A stretch of DNA of 64,000 nucleotides, taken from assembly GCA_022846635.1 (NCBI GenBank), contig AP025685.1:744001-808000 (forward strand). Direction: 5' to 3'. The stretch is from Salmonella enterica subsp. enterica serovar Choleraesuis. GTDB taxonomy: Bacteria; Pseudomonadota; Gammaproteobacteria; Enterobacterales; Enterobacteriaceae. How positions within the stretch are numbered: the stretch's first letter is position 1; every line of letters begins with the position of its first letter. The position numbers and the translations under genes were made by a program. The notes under the pieces were generated by a model that was not told where the DNA came from, made no database searches, and saw only the letters and a list, made by a program, of their open reading frames with translations. Shown here piece after piece: positions 9,003-18,008 of this stretch.

Positions 9003-10157
9003 TTATTTCAGGCCAGCCGCTTCGCGCAGCAGCGCCGCTTTGTCGGTTTTTTCCCAAGGGAAATGTTCGCGACCAAAGTGACCGTAGGCTGCCGTTTCCT
9101 GGTAGATTGGATGCAGCAGATCCAGCATCTGAATCAGGCCGTAAGGACGCAGGTCGAAGAACTCGCGCACCAGCAGAGTCAGCTGCTCGGTTGGCACTTT
9201 CTCAGTACCAAAAGTTTCCACCATGATGGAAGTCGGCTCAGCAACACCGATAGCGTAGGAAACCTGAATCTCACAACGATCGGCAAGGCCTGCGGCGACG
9301 ATGTTTTTAGCAACGTAACGCGCGGCGTAAGCGGCAGAGCGGTCAACTTTAGACGGATCTTTACCGGAGAATGCACCGCCACCGTGACGAGCCATGCCGC
9401 CGTAGGTATCAACGATGATTTTACGGCCGGTCAGGCCGCAGTCGCCCATTGGGCCGCCGATAACGAAACGACCGGTTGGGTTGATAAAGAATTTAGTCGC
9501 AGAGTTCAGCCATTCAGCAGGCAGAATCGGCTTGATAATTTCGTCCATCACCGCGTCGTGCAGATCTTTCTGGCTAACGTCTTCAGAGTGCTGAGTAGAC
9601 AGAACTACCGCATCGATGCCGACGATTTTACCGTCGTCATACTGGAAAGTTACCTGGCTTTTCGCATCCGGACGCAGCCAAGGCAGGGTGCCGTTTTTAC
9701 GCACTTCAGCCTGACGCTGCACCAGACGGTGAGCATAGGTGATTGGCGCTGGCATCAGCACGTCGGTTTCATTGGTCGCGTAGCCGAACATCAGGCCCTG
9801 GTCACCGGCACCCTGTTCCAGAGGATCTTTACGGTCGACGCCCTGGTTGATGTCTGGAGACTGTTTACCGATGGCACTCAGAACGGCGCAGGAGTTCGCG
9901 TCAAAGCCCATATCGGAATGAACATAGCCAATATTGCGCACGGTGTTACGGGTGATCTCTTCGATATCAACCCAGGCGCTGGTGGTTATCTCACCGCCAA
10001 CCAAAACCATGCCGGTTTTGACGTATGTTTCGCAAGCCACGCGCGCTTTAGGATCCTGAGTCAGGATCGCATCCAGCACGGCATCGGAAATCTGGTCAGC
10101 AATTTTATCGGGATGCCCTTCTGATACAGACTCGGACGTAAACAGGTGTTTTGCCAT
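9003..10157 (-). CDS. metK: S-adenosylmethionine synthase
   Basis: 384 residues, same length as E. coli MetK. It makes S-adenosylmethionine from methionine and ATP in the cytosol and is normally essential. Visible motifs: GHPDK at 14-18, GAGDQG near 115 (the P-loop-like hexapeptide) and GGGAFSGKD near 260. The ribosome site GGTGA lies upstream of the ATG. It is divergent from yqgB-speA; a MetJ-type operator candidate lies in the shared upstream region. A 383-codon antisense frame opposite metK is a shadow of strong codon bias. Confidence 0.98.
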   Translation of the reverse strand: MAKHLFTSESVSEGHPDKIADQISDAVLDAILTQDPKARVACETYVKTGMVLVGGEITTSAWVDIEEITRNTVRNIGYVHSDMGFDANSCAVLSAIGKQSPDINQGVDRKDPLEQGAGDQGLMFGYATNETDVLMPAPITYAHRLVQRQAEVRKNGTLPWLRPDAKSQVTFQYDDGKIVGIDAVVLSTQHSEDVSQKDLHDAVMDEIIKPILPAEWLNSATKFFINPTGRFVIGGPMGDCGLTGRKIIVDTYGGMARHGGGAFSGKDPSKVDRSAAYAARYVAKNIVAAGLADRCEIQVSYAIGVAEPTSIMVETFGTEKVPTEQLTLLVREFFDLRPYGLIQMLDLLHPIYQETAAYGHFGREHFPWEKTDKAALLREAAGLK

Positions 10158-10277
10158 ATCTATTCACCATAGAAAATTCAGTGGAATGAGACTGCTGTAG
10201 CGGAGAGCCGTAGCGGCACGGAGCCGTCAGCTTTTATTCCGTACTTCAGTACCGGCAGTCTACGTGTTAATCGGTAT

Positions 10278-10301
10278 AGATGGATTAACTTCTGGATGGC
10301 T
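10278..10301 (-). promoter_or_regulatory. Candidate MetJ operator (three tandem met boxes)
   Basis: Three adjacent 8-bp units AGATGGAT-TAACTTCT-GGATGGCT each match the met-box AGACGTCT at about 5 of 8 positions, about 120-145 bases upstream of the metK start. MetJ repression of metK is established in E. coli; the match here is only moderate. Confidence 0.45.
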
Positions 10302-10798
10302 ATTTTAGGTTATGTGTTGCGCATATTGCCAGTTTTTTTTGAACCAGTGCACATAAAGAGCGTTAGGAGATTTTTCACCGGCCCGCAGACGGGTGGTTCA
10401 GACAAAATTACTTTGCAATTTGATAACACAGCCGGTATAAAACTGGCCGCGCGGCTTAACATCAAGCGCACGGATATTTTCGTGTCGCCACTTCCAGCCG
10501 GGTTGAGCAGGTAATTCAGGCTTTGGCTTATCGCACGCTTTGGCGTGTGTGGAGGTGATAACGTTAATGAATGCGACATTCCATGTTTTTGTCCAGCGCG
10601 CTGTTCTGGCGCTTTCCGGCTACATCCCTTCTTATTCCCCGCATTATTGCCGATGTTACACCCATTTCGGTGCTTATCAGCTATGTCAGGCGCATTCCGG
10701 CGTTTCTGATATCTGACAAGGGTGCTCCTTTATCAATGGGGCTTTCTGGTGGTTTCTCCGAACTCCCACACAGGTTCGGTCACGTGTTTATTAAAGAT
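10302..10798. other. Divergent metK / yqgB-speA intergenic region without a supported gene
   Basis: About 500 bases. Several open frames exist on both strands, but none resembles a known protein except the last 48 codons of one, which are YqgB. The region presumably holds the speA promoter and a long leader; no clear -35/-10 pair was picked. Confidence 0.4.
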
Positions 10799-10945
10799 AT
10801 GAAGCAGAAACCAGTCGCACGGCGCATCATTCAGCGGCTTATGCTGGCGCTACGCGTTGTTTATGGGTTGTTATCGCAAGGTTGCCCTGCGATAGTAGTG
10901 AACTGTATTACTAAAGCTATATTTATTGAGGTTCGTTATGTCTGA
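10799..10945 (+). CDS. yqgB: Small protein YqgB
   Basis: 48 residues, too short for most gene finders. The start MKQKPVA, the central YGLLSQ and IVVNC segments align with the 43-residue E. coli YqgB recalled as MKKKPVA...YGLLSQ...IVVNC. Its stop TGA lies 6 bases inside speA, and the two genes overlap by 8 bases, so speA translation may be coupled to it. In E. coli yqgB also directly precedes speA. Its function is poorly defined (acid-stress adaptation has been reported). A frame open back to 10571 exists, but the ATG at 10799 matches the family start. Confidence 0.8.
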   Translation: MKQKPVARRIIQRLMLALRVVYGLLSQGCPAIVVNCITKAIFIEVRYV

Positions 10946-12914
10946 CGATATCCATTTTTTAGACGGTTCGTCAGTGGGCGAACAGGGTGCACTCCGTTCT
11001 ATGCAGGAGGTGGCGATGAACTCTATGGAAGCCAGTAAAATGCTGCGTACTTATAATATTGCCTGGTGGGGCAATAACTATTACGACGTCAATGAGTTAG
11101 GCCATATCAGCGTCTGCCCAAATCCGGATATTCCGGAAGCAAAAGTAGACCTGGCGGCTCTGGTCAAAACGCGCGAGGCCCAGGGGCAGCGTCTTCCGGC
11201 GCTGTTTTGCTTCCCGCAGATCCTTCAGCACCGCCTGCGTTCGATAAACGCCGCATTTAAACGAGCGCGCGAGTCATACGGTTATCACGGCGACTATTTC
11301 CTGGTTTACCCGATTAAAGTAAACCAGCATCGCCGGGTTATTGAGGCGCTGGTTAATTCCGGAGAACCTTTGGGCCTGGAAGCTGGCTCTAAAGCAGAGC
11401 TGATGGCGGTACTGGCTCACGCGGGTATGACGCGTTCGGTGATTGTATGTAACGGCTATAAAGACCGGGAATACATCCGCCTGGCGCTGATTGGCGAAAA
11501 GCTGGGCCATAAAGTCTATCTGGTCATCGAGAAGATGTCCGAAATTGCCATCGTGCTGGAAGAGGCCGAGCGTCTGAATGTGGTGCCACGCCTTGGCGTG
11601 CGTGCGCGTCTGGCATCACAAGGCTCGGGCAAATGGCAGTCATCCGGCGGCGAAAAATCCAAGTTTGGTCTGGCGGCGACCCAGGTGTTGCAGTTAGTTG
11701 AGATGTTGCGTAACGCTAATCGTCTGGACAGCCTGCAATTGCTGCATTTCCACCTTGGCTCGCAGATGGCTAATATTCGCGATATCGCCACCGGTGTGCG
11801 CGAATCGGCGCGTTTCTATGTGGAGCTGCACAAGCTGGGCGTCAACATTCAGTGCTTCGATGTGGGCGGCGGTCTGGGCGTGGATTATGAAGGCACCCGC
11901 TCGCAGTCCGACTGCTCAGTCAACTACGGGCTGAATGAGTATGCCAACAACATCATCTGGGCTATTGGTGACGCCTGCGAAGAGAACGGCTTGCCACATC
12001 CTACCGTTATCACCGAGTCGGGCCGCGCGGTGACCGCGCACCACACGGTTCTGGTATCCGATATTATCGGCATTGAGCGCAACGAATATACGGTGCCGGA
12101 AGCGCCGGCGGAAGACGCACCGCGCCCGCTGGCTAACATGTGGGAAACCTGGCAGGAGCTGCACGATTCCGGCAACCGCCGCTCGCTGCGCGAATGGTTG
12201 CACGACAGCCAGATGGATCTGCACGATATTCACACCGGCTATGTGGCGGGTAGCTATTCGCTTCAGCAGCGCGCGTGGGCTGAGCAGCTTTATCTGAGCC
12301 TGTGTAATGAGATTCAAAAACAGCTCGACCCGCAGAACCGCGCCCACCGGCCAATTATCGACGAACTGCAAGAGCGCATGGCCGATAAGCTATATGTGAA
12401 CTTCTCGCTGTTCCAGTCAATGCCGGATTCCTGGGGTATCGACCAGCTATTCCCTGTGCTGCCGCTAGAAGGGCTGAACCATGCGCCGGAGCGCCGGGCG
12501 GTTCTGCTCGACATTACCTGTGACTCGGATGGCGCTATCGACCACTATATCGATGGTGACGGCATTGCGACTACAATGCCAATGCCGCCATATAGCCTGG
12601 AGAACCCGCCGCTGCTGGGCTTCTTCATGGTTGGGGCTTATCAGGAGATCCTCGGCAACATGCACAACCTGTTTGGGGACACCGAAGCGGTTGATGTATT
12701 TGTGGCTGACGATGGTGCGGTAACCGTAGAGCTTTCTGATGAAGGCGATACCGTGGCCGATATGCTGGAGTATGTACAGCTGGAGCCGCAGACTCTGCTT
12801 ACCCGTTTCCGCGATCAGGTGCGTCAGACCGATCTTGACGATGAATTGCAGCGTCAGTTCCTGGAAGAGTTTGAAGCCGGGCTTTACGGATACACTTATC
12901 TGGAAGACGAATAA
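10938..12914 (+). CDS. speA: Biosynthetic arginine decarboxylase
   Basis: 658 residues, same as E. coli SpeA. It is a PLP enzyme that decarboxylates arginine to agmatine, the first step of putrescine synthesis. Lys127 in YPIKVNQ is the PLP-binding lysine, and the C-terminal CDSDG (near 524) is the substrate-site motif. The start MSDDIHF is chosen over an upstream in-frame ATG at 10926 because it matches the family. It works with SpeB (agmatine to putrescine plus urea), encoded 1.9 kb downstream after an inserted cyclase gene. Confidence 0.98.
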   Translation: MSDDIHFLDGSSVGEQGALRSMQEVAMNSMEASKMLRTYNIAWWGNNYYDVNELGHISVCPNPDIPEAKVDLAALVKTREAQGQRLPALFCFPQILQHRLRSINAAFKRARESYGYHGDYFLVYPIKVNQHRRVIEALVNSGEPLGLEAGSKAELMAVLAHAGMTRSVIVCNGYKDREYIRLALIGEKLGHKVYLVIEKMSEIAIVLEEAERLNVVPRLGVRARLASQGSGKWQSSGGEKSKFGLAATQVLQLVEMLRNANRLDSLQLLHFHLGSQMANIRDIATGVRESARFYVELHKLGVNIQCFDVGGGLGVDYEGTRSQSDCSVNYGLNEYANNIIWAIGDACEENGLPHPTVITESGRAVTAHHTVLVSDIIGIERNEYTVPEAPAEDAPRPLANMWETWQELHDSGNRRSLREWLHDSQMDLHDIHTGYVAGSYSLQQRAWAEQLYLSLCNEIQKQLDPQNRAHRPIIDELQERMADKLYVNFSLFQSMPDSWGIDQLFPVLPLEGLNHAPERRAVLLDITCDSDGAIDHYIDGDGIATTMPMPPYSLENPPLLGFFMVGAYQEILGNMHNLFGDTEAVDVFVADDGAVTVELSDEGDTVADMLEYVQLEPQTLLTRFRDQVRQTDLDDELQRQFLEEFEAGLYGYTYLEDE

Positions 12915-12937
12915 CGGTTTTCTCTTTAGCCAATACT

Positions 12938-12964
12938 GGCCGCCCTTTGGGGCGGCCTTTTTTA
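12938..12964 (+). terminator. speA terminator
   Basis: GGCCGCC-ctttg-GGGCGGCC followed by seven T, 24 bases after the speA stop. Confidence 0.9.
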
Positions 12965-13126
12965 TTAACAATAATTTTATTCTGGAGGTTTTTGACAACG
13001 GGTAAAATATATTGAGAATAAATTTATTATGATTATCAATATTATCTACGGTTTATTGAAACGGCGCAGGCCAACAGCGTCGGCTTTGGAACTGTACTAT
13101 AGTCAAAGCGTCGGCAGGAAGGTGGA

Positions 13127-14620
13127 GTGAAATCGGTGAAAGTATTACAAGATAAGCTCCGCAGAAAGCAGGCGGCGACATTGTCATTATTGATCTCAAC
13201 CGTACTGCTGGCCGGTCTGTTCTACATTGGATACGAGCGCGAAAAATATATTGTCAGCGACGGCGTAAAAAACTTTGTTATCCAGCTAAATAATGAATTT
13301 ATTGATAATGAGCTGATAGCCGATGCGGTTGGCGTACGCTACTACCAGCAGCGAAAAGCAGGGCGCTGTGGCTCTGAGACGCAATTTACCCATCTTGAAG
13401 ATGACAGCTACGCTATCAATACACATCAGCCACAGATAGACAATCGGCGTGGCGCTATTGTTACCCGCAGGCCCGATCTCAACGCGCTATGCATTTATGA
13501 TGCTGCCGGGTTTATTGCCGGTAAAATACATCAAATTAATAAAGACAACTATTATGCCCATCGTTATATCGTGGCGGGCGATGGTTCATTTTTATATTGG
13601 TTTAATCCGGTGGATTCAGAAACCTTCACTTTTTCATCATCGATGATGGCACAGGATCCCAGGGGGTTCTTAGGGGAGCCTCCGCGCTATTACGACCGAC
13701 TATTGATGAAGGATAATCACACTAAAGCCATTAGCTCTACAAATATATATCACGATAAAATAACCGGGACAGATGGTTATAGTATCGTTAGCTATATTTA
13801 CGATTTAATGCAGCGTGAAATTAGTGACGATATTATCGGTTATCTGGTTTATGACCATACGGTCAGCGAATTAAGGGGGCAGCTCCAGCAGGCATTTGGA
13901 ACCCGGCTACCCGTTTATCTCAATATTCATATCCACAACCGCTTTAATGGCCAGAAGCTGTGTCTTGGCGGCCAATGCGTGGACCCGGTAAGCCCCGGTC
14001 GTCAGGTGTTGTCTGATAAGTATGAAGTCATTTATTCACTCAACACCTTACGGTTTTTGTTTAACGGGCCGATGGGCTATCTGTTGTTGCTCGCATTCCC
14101 GCTGCTGTGGCTGATAACCCGGCGGATAATCCTGATTTTGCTAAACCGGTTGGATATGAAAAACCAACGCGATCCACTTACCGGATGTTTTAACCGCAAG
14201 GCTCTGGACATCGTGCGCCGCAAAGATCTTAACGGTTATGCGGTGGTACAGATGGATTGCAACGCGTTTAAGCATATTAATGACACCCTCGGGCATGATA
14301 CCGGCGATCGGGCGCTGAAGATTATTGCTCAGCGCATGCTGCACGGCGTGCGTGACAATGTGGACTTTGTTATCCGCACCGGCGGTGATGAGTTCGTCAT
14401 TTTTCTGCACCACTCTTCGATGGAGCAGGCGATGCGCGTGGCCCAGCGGATTTCCGGTCAGATTGAACGTCACCACTTTGTCGAGCGCGGCACAACGGTG
14501 AAACTGTCGGTGTCTTATGGGATTGCTGAAGTTACGGATGATGTTGATGCGGCGATGCGTGAAGCGGATGAGAGAATGTACCTGATGAAACGGGGTCGCG
14601 CCGCAGTGACTGAGGCGTAA
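13127..14620 (+). CDS. Membrane-anchored diguanylate cyclase (GGDEF)
   Basis: 497 residues. One membrane helix at about 17-37, a periplasmic sensor domain of ~270 residues with no recognised family, a second membrane span at about 307-333, then a complete GGDEF domain (DPLTG near 344, DCNAFKHIND, GGDEF at 419-423, SVSYGIAE). It should make cyclic di-GMP. The product-inhibition I-site (RxxD five residues before GGDEF) reads DNVD, so feedback inhibition may be weak. The start is GTG after AGGAAGGTGG; a second GTG lies three codons later. It interrupts the speA-speB pair of E. coli and has its own terminator, so it looks like an independent insertion. Confidence 0.88.
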   Translation: MKSVKVLQDKLRRKQAATLSLLISTVLLAGLFYIGYEREKYIVSDGVKNFVIQLNNEFIDNELIADAVGVRYYQQRKAGRCGSETQFTHLEDDSYAINTHQPQIDNRRGAIVTRRPDLNALCIYDAAGFIAGKIHQINKDNYYAHRYIVAGDGSFLYWFNPVDSETFTFSSSMMAQDPRGFLGEPPRYYDRLLMKDNHTKAISSTNIYHDKITGTDGYSIVSYIYDLMQREISDDIIGYLVYDHTVSELRGQLQQAFGTRLPVYLNIHIHNRFNGQKLCLGGQCVDPVSPGRQVLSDKYEVIYSLNTLRFLFNGPMGYLLLLAFPLLWLITRRIILILLNRLDMKNQRDPLTGCFNRKALDIVRRKDLNGYAVVQMDCNAFKHINDTLGHDTGDRALKIIAQRMLHGVRDNVDFVIRTGGDEFVIFLHHSSMEQAMRVAQRISGQIERHHFVERGTTVKLSVSYGIAEVTDDVDAAMREADERMYLMKRGRAAVTEA

Positions 14621-14717
14621 AAGCGTTATTCTGCCAAAGTGCCTGGCCTGGGATTATGAGGCTTGAAGCCTTTGTAGAAAACGGTGATAATTTCCGCTAA
14701 CAAGCAATAAATTCAAT

Positions 14718-14764
14718 CAATCCCTTCCTCGTCGGGCTAACGACGCGGAGGGGATTTTTTTTAC
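14718..14764 (+). terminator. Terminator after the GGDEF gene
   Basis: An imperfect hairpin (AATCCC..CCTCGTCG / CGACGCGGAGGGGATT) is followed by eight T, upstream of the speB ribosome site. Confidence 0.8.
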
Positions 14765-14797
14765 CAGCTATGCAACCCCCAATCGAGAGGTCGATAT

Positions 14798-15718
14798 ATG
14801 AATACCTTAGGCCATCAGTACGACAATTCCCTTGTTTCAAATGCCTTTGGTTTTTTGCGTTTTCCGCTTAATTTCATGCCGTATGATGGCGATGCGGACT
14901 GGGTTATCACTGGGGTACCGTTTGATATGGCCACTTCTGGCCGTGCCGGTGGTCGCCATGGCCCGGCGGCCATCCGTCAGGTTTCCACCAATCTGGCGTG
15001 GGAAGGGAATCGCTTCCCGTGGAATTTCGATTTACGCGATCGTCTAAAAGTTGAAGACTGCGGCGACCTGGTTTACGCGTTCGGTGATGCGCGGGCGATG
15101 AGTGAAAACCTCCAGGCCCATGCCGAAAAAGTGCTGGCAGCCGGTAAACGCATGCTCTCTTTTGGTGGCGACCACTTCGTCACTCTTCCTTTGCTGCGTG
15201 CTCATGCTAAGCATTTCGGCAAAATGGCGCTGGTTCACTTTGACGCCCATACCGATACCTACGCCAACGGTAGCGAATTTGACCATGGCACTATGTTCTA
15301 CACCGCACCAAATGAAGGCCTGATCGATCCAAATCATTCAGTGCAGATTGGTATTCGTACTGAGTTCGATAAAGATAACGGCTTCACGGTGCTTGATGCG
15401 CCGCAGGTTAACGATCGCAGCGTGGATGACATCCTGGCCCAGGTTAAGCAAATTGTCGGCGATATGCCGGTGTATCTGACTTTCGATATCGACTGCCTCG
15501 ATCCGGCCCATGCGCCAGGCACCGGCACCCCGGTTATCGGCGGCCTGACCACCGATAAAGCGCTGAAACTGGTACGTGGCCTGAAAGATCTCAACATCGT
15601 TGGGATGGACGTGGTAGAAGTGGCTCCGGCTTACGATCAGTCGGAGATCACCGCTCTGGCAGCGGCGACTATCGCGCTGGAAATGCTTTACATCCAGGCA
15701 GATAAAAAAGGCGCCTGA
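14798..15718 (+). CDS. speB: Agmatinase
   Basis: 306 residues, same as E. coli SpeB. It hydrolyses agmatine to putrescine and urea with a binuclear manganese centre. Ligands are visible: His126 (GGDH), Asp149/His151/Asp153 (DAHTD), Asp230/Asp232 (DIDCLD). The ATG follows GAGAGG. Its stop is only 2 bases from the 3' end of the convergent MFS gene, so the island junction is immediately downstream of speB. Confidence 0.98.
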   Translation: MNTLGHQYDNSLVSNAFGFLRFPLNFMPYDGDADWVITGVPFDMATSGRAGGRHGPAAIRQVSTNLAWEGNRFPWNFDLRDRLKVEDCGDLVYAFGDARAMSENLQAHAEKVLAAGKRMLSFGGDHFVTLPLLRAHAKHFGKMALVHFDAHTDTYANGSEFDHGTMFYTAPNEGLIDPNHSVQIGIRTEFDKDNGFTVLDAPQVNDRSVDDILAQVKQIVGDMPVYLTFDIDCLDPAHAPGTGTPVIGGLTTDKALKLVRGLKDLNIVGMDVVEVAPAYDQSEITALAAATIALEMLYIQADKKGA

Positions 15719-15720
15719 TT

Positions 15721-16935
15721 TTAGGCCAGTAATGCTGCTGCGCGTCTCATGCGCAGCAGCAAAAAGCTCCCGGCGGCAACCGTTGCCAGCTGAGAAATTA
15801 CCAGCAGTGAAAATCCTGAACTCACGGTTCCCATCATTCCCATTACGCTCCCCATCGCCAGCGGAATAAATGCCGCGCACAGATTTCCGATGCCATTGAC
15901 CACGCCGTAAGCGCTTCCTACCGCATCATCGTGGGCATAATGCTGAACCACGGCGGGAATGGCCGCGCCTTGTAAGCCCCAGCAGGCATTCGCAAGAAGT
16001 AGCCACAGCGCCAGCCAGCCGGTGTTATGAGTGAGGATTAGCCCGCATATCGCGCCTGCGGTCAGAGCTCCGCCAACGATAAACAGCAGCGGGGCTTTTT
16101 GGGGCGGCAGTTTATCGAGAATGACGCCACCCAAAAACTTAGCGGCGAGACTCAGTAAAAACGGTACTGCCGCCAGCCAGCCGGTAGCCTGAAGCGAAAA
16201 ATGATGCTCGCGGTATAACCAGGCCGGCAGCCAGGCGCTGCTCCCCCACAGATAACTCAACGTGGCGATTTCAATAATCAAAACCCAGCCCAGCATCGGC
16301 GTCCGCCATGCCAGCCGCCAGGTTGTGGTAAAGCGCAGACGATTAAGCGGGCGCATGGCCGGAGGCGCGGGAATAAAACCCCACACCAGCCCCCCGCCTA
16401 CAATCAGGTTAATGGCTGCCAGAGCGTAGAACGCTCCCTGCCAGCCGCACTGCATTACCAGGTAATTAACCAATGGAAACCCCAGCGCCAGCCCCAGAGA
16501 GACGCCAAGCGCGGCCAGGGCATTCGGTTTGCCGATGGCGTCAGAGCGGAAATGGTCGTGGATGAAACGCGTTTTAATGGAGAATAACGGCCCCTCGGCG
16601 ACACCGAGCAATGCGCGAACCAGTAGCAGGCTGCCGAGTGTACCGAGCAGAGGCGAAATAGCGCACATGATGGCCCACAGCAGGATGCTAATCATTAGAG
16701 AAATGCGACAATTAAGGCGGCTTTCAATTATTGGTGTTAAAAACAAGGCTGCCAGACCATAGCCCAGCAGAAAGGTTGTCATTAACAATCCTTGCAACAT
16801 TTTGTTATCATTTAAACCGAAGTGAGCGCTAAATTCCGGGTTAAGGATCAGCACGGAAATATTAACCCGGTCGATATAGGAAATGATTATCACCACGAGT
16901 ATTACAATTATCCCTTGCCATCTTGTGGGTATCAT
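15721..16935 (-). CDS. MFS transporter, anion:cation symporter-like (first of two in island)
   Basis: 404 residues from the ATG at 16935, which has AGGAG ten bases upstream; an upstream GTG at 16956 lacks a ribosome site. Twelve predicted helices. The segment IDRVNISV in helix 1 and LLGVAEGPLFS in helix 4 are typical of the ACS/aromatic-acid branch (HcaT and glucarate/phthalate porter relatives). It is divergent from the catabolic operon and shares operator-like palindromes with it, so it probably imports the pathway substrate. It is a paralogue of the MFS protein at 22828-24081. The substrate is unknown. Confidence 0.85.
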   Translation of the reverse strand: MIPTRWQGIIVILVVIIISYIDRVNISVLILNPEFSAHFGLNDNKMLQGLLMTTFLLGYGLAALFLTPIIESRLNCRISLMISILLWAIMCAISPLLGTLGSLLLVRALLGVAEGPLFSIKTRFIHDHFRSDAIGKPNALAALGVSLGLALGFPLVNYLVMQCGWQGAFYALAAINLIVGGGLVWGFIPAPPAMRPLNRLRFTTTWRLAWRTPMLGWVLIIEIATLSYLWGSSAWLPAWLYREHHFSLQATGWLAAVPFLLSLAAKFLGGVILDKLPPQKAPLLFIVGGALTAGAICGLILTHNTGWLALWLLLANACWGLQGAAIPAVVQHYAHDDAVGSAYGVVNGIGNLCAAFIPLAMGSVMGMMGTVSSGFSLLVISQLATVAAGSFLLLRMRRAAALLA

Positions 16936-16949
16936 GGGGTTATTCTCCT

Positions 16950-16965
16950 GTCTCACATATGAAAC
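16950..16965. promoter_or_regulatory. Operator-like palindrome copy 1 (GTCTCA-CATA-TGAAAC)
   Basis: One mismatch to the motif GTTTCA-N4-TGAAAC. It lies 15 bases upstream of the MFS start codon, in a position to block that transcript. Confidence 0.6.
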
Positions 16966-17057
16966 ATTCAGGGATTTAGCTTCCGGATAAAGAGATATTC
17001 AATAAAGCTCATCTGTTTTTTTTAATTTATTGTTTTAATTGATTTTTTATATTTTTA

Positions 17058-17073
17058 GTTTCAAATATGAAAC
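17058..17073. promoter_or_regulatory. Operator-like palindrome copy 2 (GTTTCA-AATA-TGAAAC)
   Basis: Perfect 6-bp arms with a 4-bp spacer, roughly in the middle of the divergent region. Confidence 0.65.
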
Positions 17074-17283
17074 ATCATAGTTATTTGTTTCTTACCGTGG
17101 TTTAGCGCAATTTGTTTATTTAGGTCAAGCATCTGACGTGAGCCATCCCTGAAAAACTAAAAATAAACTTACCTTCTTTAAATATTTAAAAGCCTCATGT
17201 TTCACCATAATCACTTTTTCGTGATCGATTCCACATATGACGCACATTATCCATATTAATTAACAATAACGTCACAACTGTTC

Positions 17284-17311
17284 TTGACGAAAGTTTCCTC
17301 GCTTTTATATT
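17284..17311 (+). promoter_or_regulatory. Promoter of the catabolic operon
   Basis: TTGACG, 16-bp spacer, TATATT. It lies 60-88 bases upstream of the ferredoxin start, and palindrome copy 3 falls just past the expected transcription start. Confidence 0.6.
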
Positions 17312-17334
17312 GACCGTATTAAATAAGAAACATC

Positions 17335-17350
17335 GTTTCACATTTGAAAC
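17335..17350. promoter_or_regulatory. Operator-like palindrome copy 3 (GTTTCA-CATT-TGAAAC)
   Basis: Perfect 6-bp arms. It overlaps a second perfect inverted repeat GAAAC-ATC-GTTTC (17327-17339). Located downstream of the TATATT box, as expected for a repressor site. The likely binder is the IclR protein at 19803-20591. Confidence 0.65.
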
Positions 17351-17371
17351 TTTTACAACCGGGAGGAAATT

Positions 17372-17695
17372 ATGAACTGGGTTGGTGTGTGTGATGTTGG
17401 GCAAGTCCAGGAAGACTTCCCTTTCAGCGGTAAAGTGGAAGGCAAAGAGATAGGCGTTTATCTAATAGATGGTGAGTACTACGCCCTCGAGGATGTTTGT
17501 CCCCATGCGTATGCATTGCTTAGCCAGGGCTTTGTCGAAGATGGCAAGGTGGAGTGCCCGCTTCATGAAGCGGTGTTCGATGTGCGCACCGGTGCCTGTC
17601 TGCACGGGCCGGGTGGCCGCAGCCTGAACCATTATCCGGTGCGGGTCTTTGAACAGCAAATTCAAATCACCTTTATTCCGGAGACCGTGGCATGA
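17372..17695 (+). CDS. Rieske-type [2Fe-2S] ferredoxin of an oxygenase system
   Basis: 107 residues. The Rieske ligands are Cys43-x-His45 and Cys62-x2-His65, in CPHAYALLSQG and VECPLHEAVFDV, the pattern of electron-carrier ferredoxins such as BphA3/CarAc/HcaC. It should pass electrons from the flavoprotein reductase (21606-22802) to the oxygenase (18009-19031). It is first in a 14-gene plus-strand operon; GGAGG precedes its ATG and its stop overlaps the next start (ATGA). Confidence 0.92.
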   Translation: MNWVGVCDVGQVQEDFPFSGKVEGKEIGVYLIDGEYYALEDVCPHAYALLSQGFVEDGKVECPLHEAVFDVRTGACLHGPGGRSLNHYPVRVFEQQIQITFIPETVA

Positions 17696-18000
17696 GCGAA
17701 ACCGCAGAATTCAATCCGGCTCTGCCTGAGAGCCACCACATTATCGCGCCAAACGAGGGCGGTAATGGCGTTATTCATAAACCGGGCCAGTCGCAAAATA
17801 TTATCTGGCAAACCCGCAGTCGCGCGCCTGAGCGTTGGGAACTTCAGCTCATTGAAGGGCTGGAAGTGCTGTTTGAAGCAGGCGCAGAGACTCTGGAACA
17901 ACTGGTATCCGGGCTTAATGCCCGCGGGTTGTATGACCAGCACGGTACACCGTGGCGTGAAGAGACTTTCGCTGCGTTCTTAGACGTTAACGGTTACTAG
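17692..18000 (+). CDS. Small protein resembling the helix-turn-helix tail of serine recombinases
   Basis: 102 residues, function unknown. The N-terminal half (1-45) is polar and unassigned. Residues 67-102 follow the pattern of the DNA-binding Recombinase domain of large serine recombinases: LEQLVSGLNARG, then DQHGTPW, then ETFAAFLDVNGY, including the invariant G.pW...T...L..N..Y spacing. No resolvase catalytic domain is present. It is coupled at both ends (4-base overlap with the ferredoxin, 8-base gap to the oxygenase), so it is translated with the Rieske proteins. It may be a DNA binder or a fold reused as an accessory protein. Confidence 0.75.
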   Translation: MSETAEFNPALPESHHIIAPNEGGNGVIHKPGQSQNIIWQTRSRAPERWELQLIEGLEVLFEAGAETLEQLVSGLNARGLYDQHGTPWREETFAAFLDVNGY

Positions 18001-18008
18001 GGGGCAAC

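Larger units (their letters stand above)
16936..17371. other. AT-rich divergent control region of the catabolic island
   Basis: 436 bases between the MFS gene and the ferredoxin gene with no supported coding. It is strikingly AT-rich compared with the GC-rich island genes on both sides and contains three 16-bp palindromes and one good sigma-70-type promoter (listed separately). Confidence 0.8.

Noticed and set aside
8973..10124. 383-codon open frame antisense to metK
   Set aside because: Exact shadow of the strongly biased metK codons; no known-protein resemblance and no ribosome site.
10571..10798. Longer version of the YqgB frame (124 codons)
   Set aside because: Only the last 48 codons match YqgB; the upstream part is leader sequence.
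13021..13126. Small gene or RNA between speA and the GGDEF gene
   Set aside because: AT-rich promoter-like sequence only, no ribosome site or conserved stem.
17692..18000. Fragment of a mobile-element recombinase
   Set aside because: It is intact, coupled at both ends to Rieske genes, and no resolvase domain, IS end or attachment repeat is nearby.
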